64,000 bases of DNA from DASZUK01 sp035547695 (GTDB taxonomy: Bacteria > Actinomycetota > Acidimicrobiia > Acidimicrobiales > RAAP-2): assembly GCA_035547695.1 (NCBI GenBank), contig DASZUK010000029.1, positions 1 to 64,000 of the forward strand, given 5' to 3'. The translations under genes were made by a program, and so were the position numbers. The notes beneath the pieces were generated by a model. That model saw only the letters and a program-made list of their open reading frames with translations, was not told the DNA's origin and made no database searches. Of this stretch, positions 46,666 through 55,314 are shown in pieces. The stretch's first letter is position 1, and every line of letters starts with the position of its first letter.

Positions 46666-48222
46666 TCAGGCGCCCATGGCGGAGCCGAGCCAGTCGTAGA
46701 CGACCTGGTTGCGGGTCTGTGGGGCCATCGGGGCACAGTGGTACTCGGCGCCCTGGGCGGTGGTGAAGGTGTCCAGCTTCTTGCGGCGTGACGCCAGGCC
46801 GCCGTAGAGCTTCTGGGGGTCACCGGCCGGGACCAGGGTGTCGAGCTGGTACTGGGTGACCAGGTACGGCACGTCGATGCGGTGGAGGAGACCGGCGACG
46901 TCGAACTGCATCAGGGTGTGGCCGAAGGACCACATGTCGGTGAACACCTTGCCGGCCCGGGCGGCCTCCAGGTAGGGGCGGCCGAAGATCTCGCCGCGCT
47001 TGGCGACGGTGAACTTGAGTGTGGCTGTGGCCTCGATCACGGGCACGTAGCCCTGCCGCCAGGTGCCGTTGACCTGTGTCCTTGTGGCTGTTGTGGCGAA
47101 CACCGACCGGATTGTGGCGGGCCAGGCCGACCACACGTCGATGAAGCCGGGGTCCGACACGACGGCGGCCAGCCGCTTCTCGAACGCCGCGGCCCGGGCC
47201 ACCAGCTCGCCGCCCATGCTCCAACCGGTGAGGGCGATCCGCTTCTTGTCGACGTCCGGCCGGCGGTGCAGCCAGTCGACGACGGGGGCGATCACCTTCT
47301 CCCAGTCGGGCCGGAACGGGATCTTGCGCTCGAACAGCATGGACCCCTGGCCGGGCCCCTCGAAGATGACGGCGTTCCATCCCCGTTCCACCGCGGCCGC
47401 CCCGCCCCAAGCGTAGGTGTCCAGGTTCTGGGCGTCGCTGCCGTTGTTGACGATGACGGTGGGCTTGGGGGTGTCGGAGGCGGAGGCCCGCAGGAAGTAG
47501 GCCGGCAGGGTGGTCCGGCCGTAGGGGATGGCCACCCGCTCGACCGGGGGGTCCATCAACTGGGTGGCCAGGTCCCACTGCAACTGCATGGCGGCGTAGA
47601 CGTTCGGCTCGGCGGCCGGGGTGGCGGTGCCGAGCACGAAGTAGAGGGCCTGGTCGAAGTACTGGGCGGCCCGCAGGTACGCCGACCGGGCGCTGGCCAG
47701 GTGCCCGGCCCGCAGTTCCCGGTTGGCCAGCCCCGCCACCCGCTTTCCCGTGGCCACGAAGGCGTCGTAGTACGACTGGAAGCCCGCCCCGGCCGCCTGG
47801 ACCTGGTTGACCGCGGTCAGCACCTCCCCGAACTCGCCGGCCCCGTAGGCGGCGGCACCGAAGGCGAACAGGGCCTGGAACTGCATGGTGGGATTACTGA
47901 AGAACGTGACCCCCTTGGACGGGTCGGGCACCGGTCCCGGCGGTGTGGCCGGGACCCGCGGCTCGACCGGGTCGGCACCACGCCGGTCCGCAGCGGTGCC
48001 GGCTGCGCCGGCTGCGCCGAGCGCCGGCAGCGCCCCGGCCAGCCCGGCTCCCCCCAACAGGGCGGTACCCCCGGCGCCCAACAGGACGGTGCCGCCGGCG
48101 GCCGACAGGGCCAGGAGCTTCCGGCGGTCCATGGTCCGACCGCTCCGGCCCTCCCCGGAGCCGGGCGGTGGCGGTGGCGGTGGCGGTGATGGTGATGGTG
48201 GGGACGACGACGACGGTGCCAT
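46666..48222 (-). CDS. Exported alpha/beta hydrolase (twin-arginine-type signal)
   Basis: A 518-aa protein, 488 aa if counted from the internal ATG at 48132. The ATG at 48222 shares one base with the SIS gene stop (TGATG), favouring the long form. Its first 30 residues are Ser/Pro repeats before 'MDRRKLLALSAAGGTVLLGAGG', a Tat-like signal. The nucleophile elbow 'ALTGWSMGGELVARAA', oxyanion region 'VIVNNGSDAQNLDTYAWGGAA' and late 'YLVTQYQLDTLVPAGDPQKL' with His in 'GAEYHCAPMAP' give a full triad. The architecture is like 2,6-dihydroxypseudooxynicotine hydrolase-type enzymes, with a helical N-terminal domain. Substrate unknown. Thr ACA codons are frequent. Confidence 0.85.
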   Translation of the reverse strand: MAPSSSSPPSPSPPPPPPPPGSGEGRSGRTMDRRKLLALSAAGGTVLLGAGGTALLGGAGLAGALPALGAAGAAGTAADRRGADPVEPRVPATPPGPVPDPSKGVTFFSNPTMQFQALFAFGAAAYGAGEFGEVLTAVNQVQAAGAGFQSYYDAFVATGKRVAGLANRELRAGHLASARSAYLRAAQYFDQALYFVLGTATPAAEPNVYAAMQLQWDLATQLMDPPVERVAIPYGRTTLPAYFLRASASDTPKPTVIVNNGSDAQNLDTYAWGGAAAVERGWNAVIFEGPGQGSMLFERKIPFRPDWEKVIAPVVDWLHRRPDVDKKRIALTGWSMGGELVARAAAFEKRLAAVVSDPGFIDVWSAWPATIRSVFATTATRTQVNGTWRQGYVPVIEATATLKFTVAKRGEIFGRPYLEAARAGKVFTDMWSFGHTLMQFDVAGLLHRIDVPYLVTQYQLDTLVPAGDPQKLYGGLASRRKKLDTFTTAQGAEYHCAPMAPQTRNQVVYDWLGSAMGA

Positions 48223-49271
48223 CAGGCCCGGAGCCGCTCTTTCAGGTCGGCCAGCACCGGCACCGGCCCGGGGTCGGTGCCCTCACGGCCGGCGAGGTGC
48301 AGGGACACGAAGTCGCCGACGATGGCCAGGTCGAATAGCTGGCCCAGCGGGTCGGTGCCTTCGGCCCAGACCTCCAGGATGTCGGCCACCACCTCCAGCA
48401 GGGCGTCGGCCAGGAAGGTGAACCGCTTGGCCACCTGCGGGTGCTCGCCGGCGTGGCGGAGGGTGACCAGGGTGACGACCTGCCGGGTGACGTCGCCGTC
48501 CTGCCCCCAGCCGGCCAGCTCGTTGTGGCACAGCTCCGGCACCGCCGACCAGAAGGCCGGGGCCTTCGCGTTCTCGTTGACCTGGGTCTTCCACCGCTGG
48601 GCGGCCACGGCGGCCGGGCCGGTGGCGCCGTAGACGAGGGGGAAGGTGCGGTCGATGCGGCGGGCCAGGTCCTCGGCGATGCTGCCGGGCTGCACCAACT
48701 GGTCCCGCCGCCGGGACAGGGCGTCCACCGTGGCGGCCACCCGGGCAGCCATGCCGTCCAGCAGGCCGAGGCGTTCGAGGACCACCAGCGGCGGCACCGC
48801 CATGGCCCCGAGCGCCGCCCGGGGCTGGGGGATGTCGGCCGGCACGGCGAACACCGGCCAGCCGTGCTCGGCGGCCAGCCGGCCCAACCGGCCACCGCCG
48901 GTGACCGCCACCACCCTGGCCCCGGCGTCGGCCGCCGCGGTGGCCACGGCCACCGTCTCCTCGGTGTCCCCGGAGCAGGACACCGCGAACACCAGGGAAC
49001 CGGCACCGACGAAGGCGGGGAGGTCGTAGGACTTGGCCACCGACACCGGCACGGCCAGCTCCGGGGCGGCCACCGCGGCCACGACGTCGCCGGCGACGCC
49101 GCTGCCGCCCATGCCGCAGGCCACCACGTTGCTGATCGGCCCCCCGGCGGCCAGTCCGTCGACGGCGCCGGCTGCGCCCAGGGCGGCGACGTCGGCCAGG
49201 GCGGCGGCCATCTGTTCGGGAAGGGCCGCCGTGGCCTCCCACATGCCCAGGGAGTCCACCGGCAGCGTCAC
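48222..49271 (-). CDS. SIS-domain bifunctional phosphoglucose/phosphomannose isomerase-like protein
   Basis: A 349-aa protein with two SIS domains: 'NVVACGMGGSGVAGDVVAAV', 'VFAVSCSGDTEETVAVATAA' and 'AFWSAVPELCHNELAGWG', the PGI/PMI signature. It interconverts fructose-6-phosphate with glucose- and/or mannose-6-phosphate and so can feed ManB. In mycobacteria the equivalent gene (Rv3256c) also neighbours manB. The start overlaps the Trm112 stop by 4 bp. Confidence 0.9.
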   Translation of the reverse strand: MTLPVDSLGMWEATAALPEQMAAALADVAALGAAGAVDGLAAGGPISNVVACGMGGSGVAGDVVAAVAAPELAVPVSVAKSYDLPAFVGAGSLVFAVSCSGDTEETVAVATAAADAGARVVAVTGGGRLGRLAAEHGWPVFAVPADIPQPRAALGAMAVPPLVVLERLGLLDGMAARVAATVDALSRRRDQLVQPGSIAEDLARRIDRTFPLVYGATGPAAVAAQRWKTQVNENAKAPAFWSAVPELCHNELAGWGQDGDVTRQVVTLVTLRHAGEHPQVAKRFTFLADALLEVVADILEVWAEGTDPLGQLFDLAIVGDFVSLHLAGREGTDPGPVPVLADLKERLRA

Positions 49272-49588
49272 GCGCCGGCTCCCCCCGACGGCCCCTGCGC
49301 CGCTCCCCCGTTGCCGGCCGCACCACCGGCCCCCCCGTCGCCGCCGCCGGCCCCCCGCCGGCCGGTCTCGGGGACCCCGACGGCGGCCGCCTTGGTGACC
49401 AGCCGCTGGTGCTCGGCGTCACCGACGTCGGTGGCCTCGTCCACCAGCAACACCGGGATGCCGTCGCGTACGACGTAGGCCTTCTTCAACCGCGGGTTGT
49501 ACAGGACGTCCTCGTCGGCGAACCACAGCAGCGGGCCCTTGTCGACCGGGCAGGCCAGGACGTCCACCAGCAACGGGTCAAGCGGCAT
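49268..49588 (-). CDS. Trm112-family protein
   Basis: A 106-aa protein. The first 60 residues are a Trm112/YcaR domain: 'LVDVLACPVDKGPLLWFADEDVLYNPRLKKAYVVRDGIPVLLVDEATDV'. The zinc-site pattern is reduced compared with eukaryotic Trm112, as in many bacteria. The last 35 residues are a Gly/Ala-rich tail ('GRRGAGGGDGGAGGAAGNGG'). Homologues are often encoded between manB and the SIS isomerase in actinobacteria, as here. Precise role unknown; it may activate a methyltransferase partner. Confidence 0.88.
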   Translation of the reverse strand: MPLDPLLVDVLACPVDKGPLLWFADEDVLYNPRLKKAYVVRDGIPVLLVDEATDVGDAEHQRLVTKAAAVGVPETGRRGAGGGDGGAGGAAGNGGAAQGPSGGAGA

Positions 49589-49621
49589 CGGAGCTCCTCT
49601 GTGTCGGGTCGGGTGGCGGGT

Positions 49622-49705
49622 GATCGGGCGGTGGCGGTGTTCAGGTGGTGGCGGTGTTCAGGGATGATGGCGGCGGTGGCGGTGGCGGTAGCGGCGGTGC
49701 CGGCC
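49622..49705. repeat. GGTGGCGGT-rich spacer upstream of the Trm112 gene
   Basis: The 127-bp gap between manB and the Trm112 gene is built of GGTGGCGGT and GGCGGTGTTCAG repeats (the latter twice in tandem at about 49632-49661). No promoter is recognisable in it. Confidence 0.5.
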
Positions 49706-49715
49706 GGCCGCCAGG

Positions 49716-51098
49716 TCAGCTCCGGACGGCCGAGGTACGGGCGACCAGGTCCAGGACCTCGTCGACGTGCTGGCGGCAGGCCTCCTCGGTGCGGGCCTCC
49801 ACGTTCAGCCGCAGCAACGGCTCGGTGTTGGACGGCCGCAGGTTGTACCACCAGTCCCCGCGGTCCACGGTGAGCCCGTCCAGCCGGTCGACGGCCAGCC
49901 CGGCGGCGGCTTCGTGATCGGCCACGGCCTCCACCGCGGCGGCCGGGTCGGGGACCTCGGTGTTGATCTCGCCGGAGTCCGCGTACCGCCGGTAGGGCTC
50001 CAGCAGCTCGGACAGCGGCTGGTCGGTCCGGCTCATCAGCTCCAGCACCACCATGGCGGTGATGATGCCGGAGTCCGCCCGGTAGTTGTCCCGGAAGTAG
50101 TAGTGCCCGGAGTGCTCCCCGCCGAACACCGCACCGGACTCGGCCATGACCTGCTTGATGAACGAGTGCCCCACCCGGGTGCGGATGCCGGTGCCGCCGT
50201 GCTCCGCGATGACCTCGGGGACGACGTGGGAGCAGATGAGGTTGTACAGGACGGTGGCCCCGGGGTGCTTGTCCAGCATGGACACCGCCACCAGTGCGGT
50301 GGTCAGGGAGCCCGACACCGGCTGGGCCTGCTCGTCCACCAGGAACACCCGGTCGGCGTCGCCGTCGAACGCCAGGCCGATGTCGGCTCCGGCGTCCAGC
50401 ACCGCCGCCTTCAGGTCCACCTGGTTCTCCGGCTGGATGGGATCGGCCGGGTGGTTGGGGAAGGTGCCGTCCAGCTCCGGGTACAAGATGTCCACCTGGA
50501 ACGGCAGCCCCCGCATCACCAGCGGCACCACCAACCCGCCCATCCCGTTGGCGGTGTCCGCCACGATCTTCAGCGGCTTCAGGGCGGACACGTCCACGAA
50601 GGAATGGACGTGCTCGGCGTAGGCCCCCAGCAGATCCTGGTGGTCCAGCGCGGCCAGGTGCCGTGGCGTCGTCGGGCCGCCCGTCAGTTGGTTGGCCAAC
50701 GTCTCATTGGTCAGCGCCTCGATGTCGGCCAGCCCGGTGTCCCGGCCGACGGGCCTGGCCCCGGCCAGGCACAGCTTGATGCCGTTGTACGCCGCCGGGT
50801 TGTGCGACGCCGTGAACATCGCCCCGGGCGCGTCCAGGTGGCCGGAGGCGAAGTACAGGAAGTCGGTGGACCCCATCCCGAGATCGGTGACCGCCGTCCC
50901 CTCCGCCCGGGCCCCTTCGGCGAAGGCCGTCGACAGCTCCTCCCCGGACGGCCGCATGTCCCTGGCCACCAGGATGCGGGGCACCCCGCAGAACCGGGCG
51001 AACGCCCCCCCGATGGCCCGGCACATGGTGGCGTCCAACTGGTCGGGGACGGTGCCCCGGATGTCGTAGGCCTTGAACACGTCACCGGTCTGACCCAT
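49716..51098 (-). CDS. manB: Phosphomannomutase/phosphoglucomutase
   Basis: A 460-aa alpha-D-phosphohexomutase: N-terminal 'FKAYDIRGTVPDQLD', phosphoserine loop 'FTASHNPAAYNGIK', metal-binding 'LAFDGDADRVFLVDE', sugar-binding 'GGEHSGHYYFRD' and C-terminal 'LRPSNTEPLLRLNVEA'. It interconverts mannose-6- and mannose-1-phosphate, giving GDP-mannose for mannolipids and glycans. Start ATG at 51098. It heads the leftward group manB, Trm112, SIS isomerase, exported hydrolase. The upstream membrane-protein gene ends 12 bp before it, so both may be read together. Confidence 0.95.
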   Translation of the reverse strand: MGQTGDVFKAYDIRGTVPDQLDATMCRAIGGAFARFCGVPRILVARDMRPSGEELSTAFAEGARAEGTAVTDLGMGSTDFLYFASGHLDAPGAMFTASHNPAAYNGIKLCLAGARPVGRDTGLADIEALTNETLANQLTGGPTTPRHLAALDHQDLLGAYAEHVHSFVDVSALKPLKIVADTANGMGGLVVPLVMRGLPFQVDILYPELDGTFPNHPADPIQPENQVDLKAAVLDAGADIGLAFDGDADRVFLVDEQAQPVSGSLTTALVAVSMLDKHPGATVLYNLICSHVVPEVIAEHGGTGIRTRVGHSFIKQVMAESGAVFGGEHSGHYYFRDNYRADSGIITAMVVLELMSRTDQPLSELLEPYRRYADSGEINTEVPDPAAAVEAVADHEAAAGLAVDRLDGLTVDRGDWWYNLRPSNTEPLLRLNVEARTEEACRQHVDEVLDLVARTSAVRS

Positions 51099-51110
51099 GG
51101 GACGGTCAGC

Positions 51111-53885
51111 CTAATCCGGATGCATGGCCGCCCCCGGCGGCCCGGGTGGTACGGCCGCCCCCGGCGGCCCGGGTGGTACGGCCGGCCCCGGCGGCCCGGT
51201 GGCACGGCTGTGCCCGGCTCCGGCGCCGGCGCCGGCGCCACCGGCGGCATGGCGGCCCCGACGGTGCGTCCCCCGTCGGCGGCGGGCGGCGACCGGCACG
51301 GCGGCGAGCAGGACCAGGGCGACGATGCCGAGGACGGTGCAGCCGTAGCCCAGCCAGTTGGCGCCGGTGGCGCCGTAGGTGAGGGTGACGTCGTGGCTGG
51401 TGGGCACCACCACCATCAGGTTGGGGGCGGAACGCCACGGCCCGTCGGCACCGGCGGCGTGCCAGTTGGGGAAGTAGGACACCTTGACGGTGACCGGCAC
51501 GCCGACCCGGCTGACGTGGAAGCTGACGGAGCTGTCGGTGGTCCGGACCCGGGACACCGTGGTCCTGGGCACCGGGCGGGCCGGAGCGGAGGCGGCGGTG
51601 GCGGCGGTGGCGCGGGGCCAGGACGGCAGGCCGCCGGCGGTGAGGGCGACGTTCCAGCGGGACGGTGTGTCGTACCAGGCGAGGGCCGGGCCGTCCATGG
51701 GCTGGCCGGCGGGGCCGACCGTGCCCAGCCATGTGCCCTGGGCGGGACCGACGCCCTGGAGCACCGCCGGCTGGTTGGCCAGCGGGGTGACCAGGGAGGA
51801 GTGGCTGACCTCGTAGACGTTCCAGGTGGTGGACAGGGTCCGGCCTGTGAACGCGGTGCTCCACGGGCCGGTGGAGGCGACGAGGTGCAGTGTGGGGTCG
51901 CCGTCGGCGGCCTGCTGCACCTCGGTGCTGGCGGCCATGAAGTACTTCACCCCCAGCAACTGCAGGTGCTGGACGCCGAGAGGGATGTCCAGGGGCCCGT
52001 ACGGCAGCCCCACCATCGGGTTGGACGGCTGCGGGGAGAGCTCGGCCTGGTTGAGGAAGTGGAACGGGGTGGTGGTGGACGACTCGAACAGGAGGCCCTC
52101 CATGGAGTCCACGCAGCCCCCGGTCCAGTACGGCAGCAGCATCAGGGCCTCGGGGGTGCCGAACCGGTTCTCGTCGGCGTCGTACTCCCACATGGCCCGG
52201 CCGCAGCCGTACTGGTGGCCGACCTTCCGCATCAGCTCCATCACGGCCCGGTACTCGGGGTAGTCGGCCTTGCCCTCGTAGCCGCTGTAGTTCCAGGCCG
52301 CCCAGGCGTTGACCTCGTTGGCGCCGGGGTGGACGCCGACGTCGGGCAGGGCGGAAGCCACCCCGGGGATGAACGGGGGCACCACCACCAGCAGGGCGCC
52401 GGCCAGGGCGGCCAGGGCACCGCCGACCGCGCCGGGTGCCCACCGGGCCGGTGGGGGCCGCCGCCACCAGCCGCCGGGCTCGACGCCGCCGGGCTCGACG
52501 CCGCCGGGCTCGATGCTGCCGGGGTCGACGGGGCGTTCGCCGGCCGCTTCGGCCTGTCCCGGTCCGGGCTCGGGGCCGGTGGTCGCCCGGACCACCCACA
52601 CCCAGCGGGCCAGCCGCCACCGCCGCCACCGCCGGGCGGCGCCGGCCGCGGCCATGCCGAACAGCCAGCCGGCCATGAGGAACACGCAGATGAACCACAG
52701 CGGCAGGAACCTGGTGTTGTACAGCTTCCCCTGCGGGTCCTCGACGAGGGCCAGGGCGGACAGCCCGCCGAGGATGGCGAACAGCACCCCGAACCGGCTG
52801 CGGAGGACGAGGGCCACCAGCACGGCCACTCCGGCCAGCACCAGCGCCCAGAGGTCGGCCCCGGGGAACAGCAGGGTGACGTAGGTGGTGACGTTTGTGT
52901 ACCCCATGGAGGTCGTGTAGGCCCGCTGGAGGCCGAACGGCACCAGCCACCAGCCGGACAGCAGCACGCCGGCGGCCACGGTGGAGGCTCCCCACCACAG
53001 GGCGGACCACCGGCCGAGGACGCCCTCGCGGCCGGGGGCCCGGGCGACGGCGGAGGACGGCCGCCACAGGTCGTCGTGGAGCCGCCACCGTTCCGGCAGG
53101 AGCTCGAGCAGGGTGAGCAGGGCGGCGCCGGCCAGGGCCAGCATGGCCGGGACGATGTGGCTCAGGATGCACAGGGCCAGCACCACCGAGGCCCACGGCC
53201 GGCCGCGGCCGGTCCGCAGGCCCCGGGCCATGAGGCCGAGGAACAGGACGGCCAGGGCCAGGCTGAAGGAGTAGGCGTACTCGCCGGCCAGCGTCGAGAA
53301 CAGGTCGCCGCCGTAGATGGTGTAGGAGTAGTCGAACAGGAACGGCAGGGTGGCCGCGGCCATGGCCGCCGGCAGGGGCGGCCGGAGGCGGAACAGCCGG
53401 CCGCAGGCCCAGGCGGCCACCGGCAGCAGCAGGGACCCGAGGACGGTGGCCAGCTTGAAGGCCACGTTGTAGGAGATGACGTGCGACCCGACGGCCACCA
53501 GGGCGTCGGGGAGGACGAAGTAGAAGGTGTAGATGGGGTAGCCGTCGTACCAGGCCGGAGACCAGCCGGTGAGGTGCGGGAACAGGTCGGAGGTGAAGTA
53601 GGCCGGCATCATGTAGTGGGCGCCGGTGTCCCCGCCGGTGGTGGAGGTGTCGGACAGCAGCAGGTCCAGGTGCATCTGCCACAGCACCACGGCGACGACG
53701 CCGACCACCGCCAGTAGGGTGGCCACGGCCGGTGCCCACCGGGCGGTCCCGCGGCGCCGGGGCCGCCACGGGCTCCGCAGGGGCGACGGCGGTGCGCCGC
53801 CGGGCGGGGCGGCCCCCAGGGTGCCCACAGGCGATCCGGCCGCGGTGCCGGCGGGCCGGTCGACGGTCGGAGCGGAGGCGGCCAC
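51111..53885 (-). CDS. Large polytopic membrane protein, PTPS-related/GT-C-like
   Basis: A 924-aa protein with about a dozen membrane helices in the first half and an extracytoplasmic domain after residue 510. 'GGDTGAHYMMPAYFTSDLFPHLTGWSPAWYDGYPIYTFYF', just after the first helix, is the acidic first-loop motif of '6-pyruvoyl-tetrahydropterin-synthase-related' membrane proteins, which resemble GT-C glycosyltransferases. 'NTRFLPLWFICVFLMAGW' and 'GCVDSMEGLLFESSTTTPFHFLNQAELS' follow. The linker 'GSIEPGGVEPGGVEPGG' and collagen-like tail 'GPPGAAVPPGPPGAA' come from tandem DNA repeats. The GTG start at 53885 is uncertain. It probably builds an envelope glycan using lipid-linked mannose. Confidence 0.75.
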   Translation of the reverse strand: MAASAPTVDRPAGTAAGSPVGTLGAAPPGGAPPSPLRSPWRPRRRGTARWAPAVATLLAVVGVVAVVLWQMHLDLLLSDTSTTGGDTGAHYMMPAYFTSDLFPHLTGWSPAWYDGYPIYTFYFVLPDALVAVGSHVISYNVAFKLATVLGSLLLPVAAWACGRLFRLRPPLPAAMAAATLPFLFDYSYTIYGGDLFSTLAGEYAYSFSLALAVLFLGLMARGLRTGRGRPWASVVLALCILSHIVPAMLALAGAALLTLLELLPERWRLHDDLWRPSSAVARAPGREGVLGRWSALWWGASTVAAGVLLSGWWLVPFGLQRAYTTSMGYTNVTTYVTLLFPGADLWALVLAGVAVLVALVLRSRFGVLFAILGGLSALALVEDPQGKLYNTRFLPLWFICVFLMAGWLFGMAAAGAARRWRRWRLARWVWVVRATTGPEPGPGQAEAAGERPVDPGSIEPGGVEPGGVEPGGWWRRPPPARWAPGAVGGALAALAGALLVVVPPFIPGVASALPDVGVHPGANEVNAWAAWNYSGYEGKADYPEYRAVMELMRKVGHQYGCGRAMWEYDADENRFGTPEALMLLPYWTGGCVDSMEGLLFESSTTTPFHFLNQAELSPQPSNPMVGLPYGPLDIPLGVQHLQLLGVKYFMAASTEVQQAADGDPTLHLVASTGPWSTAFTGRTLSTTWNVYEVSHSSLVTPLANQPAVLQGVGPAQGTWLGTVGPAGQPMDGPALAWYDTPSRWNVALTAGGLPSWPRATAATAASAPARPVPRTTVSRVRTTDSSVSFHVSRVGVPVTVKVSYFPNWHAAGADGPWRSAPNLMVVVPTSHDVTLTYGATGANWLGYGCTVLGIVALVLLAAVPVAARRRRGTHRRGRHAAGGAGAGAGAGHSRATGPPGPAVPPGPPGAAVPPGPPGAAMHPD
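51126..51206. repeat. 27-bp tandem repeats in the 3' end of the large membrane-protein gene
   Basis: Two near-perfect 27-bp units (starting GGCCGCCCCCGGCGGCCCGG) and a decayed third encode the Gly-Pro-Pro-Gly-Ala-Ala-Val-Pro-Pro tail. The period is a whole number of codons, so copy changes would keep the frame. Confidence 0.65.
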
Positions 53886-53893
53886 GGCGGCGG

Positions 53894-54892
53894 TCAGTGC
53901 CAGATGAGGCCGCGGTGGTTGGCCACGACCAGGACGGCCACCAGGTTGAAGGAGGCGTGGGACACCATGTTCATGCCCAGCCGGCCGGTGCGGTAGGTGA
54001 TGAAGGCCATGATGGCGCCGAAGACGGCGAGGCCGGCCAGTTGGACCAGTTCGCCGTGGGCGGCGCCGAACAGGAGGCCGTCGACCACGACGGCAACGGC
54101 GATCCCGACGGTGCGGCGGGCGGACGGGCCGACGGCCGTCGGGGTGAACAGGCGGGCCAGGGCCTTGAAGAGCAGGCCGCGGAAGAACAGCTCCTCGAAG
54201 AACGGGGCGCAGACCACGGTCATGACGGCGATGACCACGAACCCGCCGCCGTGGGAGGCCCCAGTCAACCGCTGGGTGGGCGCTGTGAAGTGCTTGAGGT
54301 GGCTGGCGAACGGGGCGTACAGGATGCCGATCAGCAACTGGGCGGCCGGGCCGATGACGATGCCCAGCAGGTCGATCGGCCGGAACTGGACGCCGAGGTC
54401 GGCCACGAACCGGCCGGTGCCCCGCGCCTTGCTGGCGATCCACGGGCCGGCCAGGAACCCGACCCAGAGGCCCACCAGGCTGGTGCCCACGTACCACTCC
54501 GGTGGCTGGTCCAGGGAGGCGATCTTGTGCAACTGGCCGCCCTCCCCGGCCACGGCGGCGGCGATGTAGGTGAGCAGCACCGCCACCACCTGGCCGCCGG
54601 CGAAGCCGATGAGGGCGAACAGGAACCAGATGCCGGCCGCGCCCTTGGTGGTGGGCGGGGCCCCCGGGACGTCCAGGAACGGCCGGTCCGGGCCCGGCGC
54701 TCCCGGTTGGCCGGGTGCCGGCTGGCCGGGCCACGGTGGGCCGGGTGCCGGCCGGCCGGGCCCGGACGGATCGGAGGCGGCCAACGACTCCGGGAAGGCG
54801 TCCGGAATCGGGCCGGGGTAGCCGCCGGCATCCGCGGAGCCGGCGGACAGCCCAGGGGTGGCGGACGGCTCGTTGTGGTCGGGCCGGTCCAT
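53894..54892 (-). CDS. CPBP-family intramembrane metalloprotease (CAAX-protease-like)
   Basis: A 332-aa membrane protein starting at 'MDRPDHNEPSATPG'. An N-terminal Pro/Gly/Ala-rich cytoplasmic stretch of about 80 residues precedes about seven helices. The glutamate motif 'APFFEELFFRGLLFKALAR' and the downstream His-containing motifs 'LLFGAAHGELVQLAGLAVFGAIMAFITYRTGRLGMNMVSHASFNLVAV' are intact. Bacterial members process peptides, for example bacteriocin or signalling peptides; the substrate here is unknown. It lies upstream of the large membrane-protein gene on the same strand (8-bp gap to its proposed GTG). Confidence 0.93.
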   Translation of the reverse strand: MDRPDHNEPSATPGLSAGSADAGGYPGPIPDAFPESLAASDPSGPGRPAPGPPWPGQPAPGQPGAPGPDRPFLDVPGAPPTTKGAAGIWFLFALIGFAGGQVVAVLLTYIAAAVAGEGGQLHKIASLDQPPEWYVGTSLVGLWVGFLAGPWIASKARGTGRFVADLGVQFRPIDLLGIVIGPAAQLLIGILYAPFASHLKHFTAPTQRLTGASHGGGFVVIAVMTVVCAPFFEELFFRGLLFKALARLFTPTAVGPSARRTVGIAVAVVVDGLLFGAAHGELVQLAGLAVFGAIMAFITYRTGRLGMNMVSHASFNLVAVLVVANHRGLIWH

Positions 54893-54999
54893 TGGGGGCC
54901 CACGATACCGTCCGGACCTGCGGTGGAGCCGGTCGGTCGGTGCCCGCGGACCCGCGTGGTGCAGGGCTCCCCTTCCCTCCGGCCACGGCCGGTTGACAG

Positions 55000-55023
55000 C
55001 ATGCCTGCTAGCATGCAGGCATG
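55000..55023 (+). promoter_or_regulatory. Palindromic operator over the start codon of the toxin-antitoxin operon
   Basis: CATGCCTGC (55000-55008) and GCAGGCATG (55015-55023) are a perfect 9-bp inverted repeat around TAGCAT. TAGCAT fits a TAnnnT -10 box 6 nt before the ATG at 55021, so the mRNA would be leaderless and the operator would cover both promoter and start. This is as expected for autorepression by a ribbon-helix-helix antitoxin. Confidence 0.65.
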
Positions 55024-55314
55024 GCACAGATGACGGTCCGGCTGGCCGACGAGGTGCTGGACCGCGTCCGCAGTGCGGCAGCCGACCAGGGACGGAGCAT
55101 GAACGACTACGTCGGGGCCGTCCTCGACGCAGCCACCGACCCGGACCTGGCCGGGGGCGAAGCGGAGCAGCTCCGGGAACGGCTGCGACGGGCCGGGCTG
55201 CTCGCTCCACCGGAACAACCCCGGACGCGGCCCCCGGCTGACCTGGTGGCCAGGGCTCGGGCGGCCGCGGGGAGGGGGACGCCGCTGTCGACATTGGTCT
55301 CGGAAGGGCGGTGA
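55021..55314 (+). CDS. Ribbon-helix-helix antitoxin (VapB-type)
   Basis: A 97-aa protein. The N-terminal 45 residues have the RHH pattern: strand 'MTVRLADEVLDRVRSAAADQ', then 'GRSMNDYVGAVLDAATD'. The C-terminal half ('EAEQLRERLRRAGLLAPPEQPRTRPPADLVARARAAAGRGTPLSTLVSEGR') is typical of the toxin-wrapping part. The start is the ATG at 55021 if the mRNA is leaderless; the ATG at 55030 is the alternative. The stop overlaps the toxin start as GTGA. It would neutralise the PIN toxin and repress its own operon. Confidence 0.9.
   Translation: MAQMTVRLADEVLDRVRSAAADQGRSMNDYVGAVLDAATDPDLAGGEAEQLRERLRRAGLLAPPEQPRTRPPADLVARARAAAGRGTPLSTLVSEGR

Noticed and set aside
51061..51090. KstR-like half-site TTGAACACGTC near the manB start
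   Set aside because: It lies inside the coding sequence and lacks the second GTT half.
49767..53717. A 1316-codon open frame on the plus strand
   Set aside because: Composition is Gly/Gln/Val/His-rich shadow of manB and the large membrane protein, without domains or a ribosome site.
54993..54998. TTGACA as -35 box of the antitoxin gene
   Set aside because: Perfect hexamer, but only 10 bp from the TAGCAT -10 candidate and 22 bp from the ATG, so no workable spacing.
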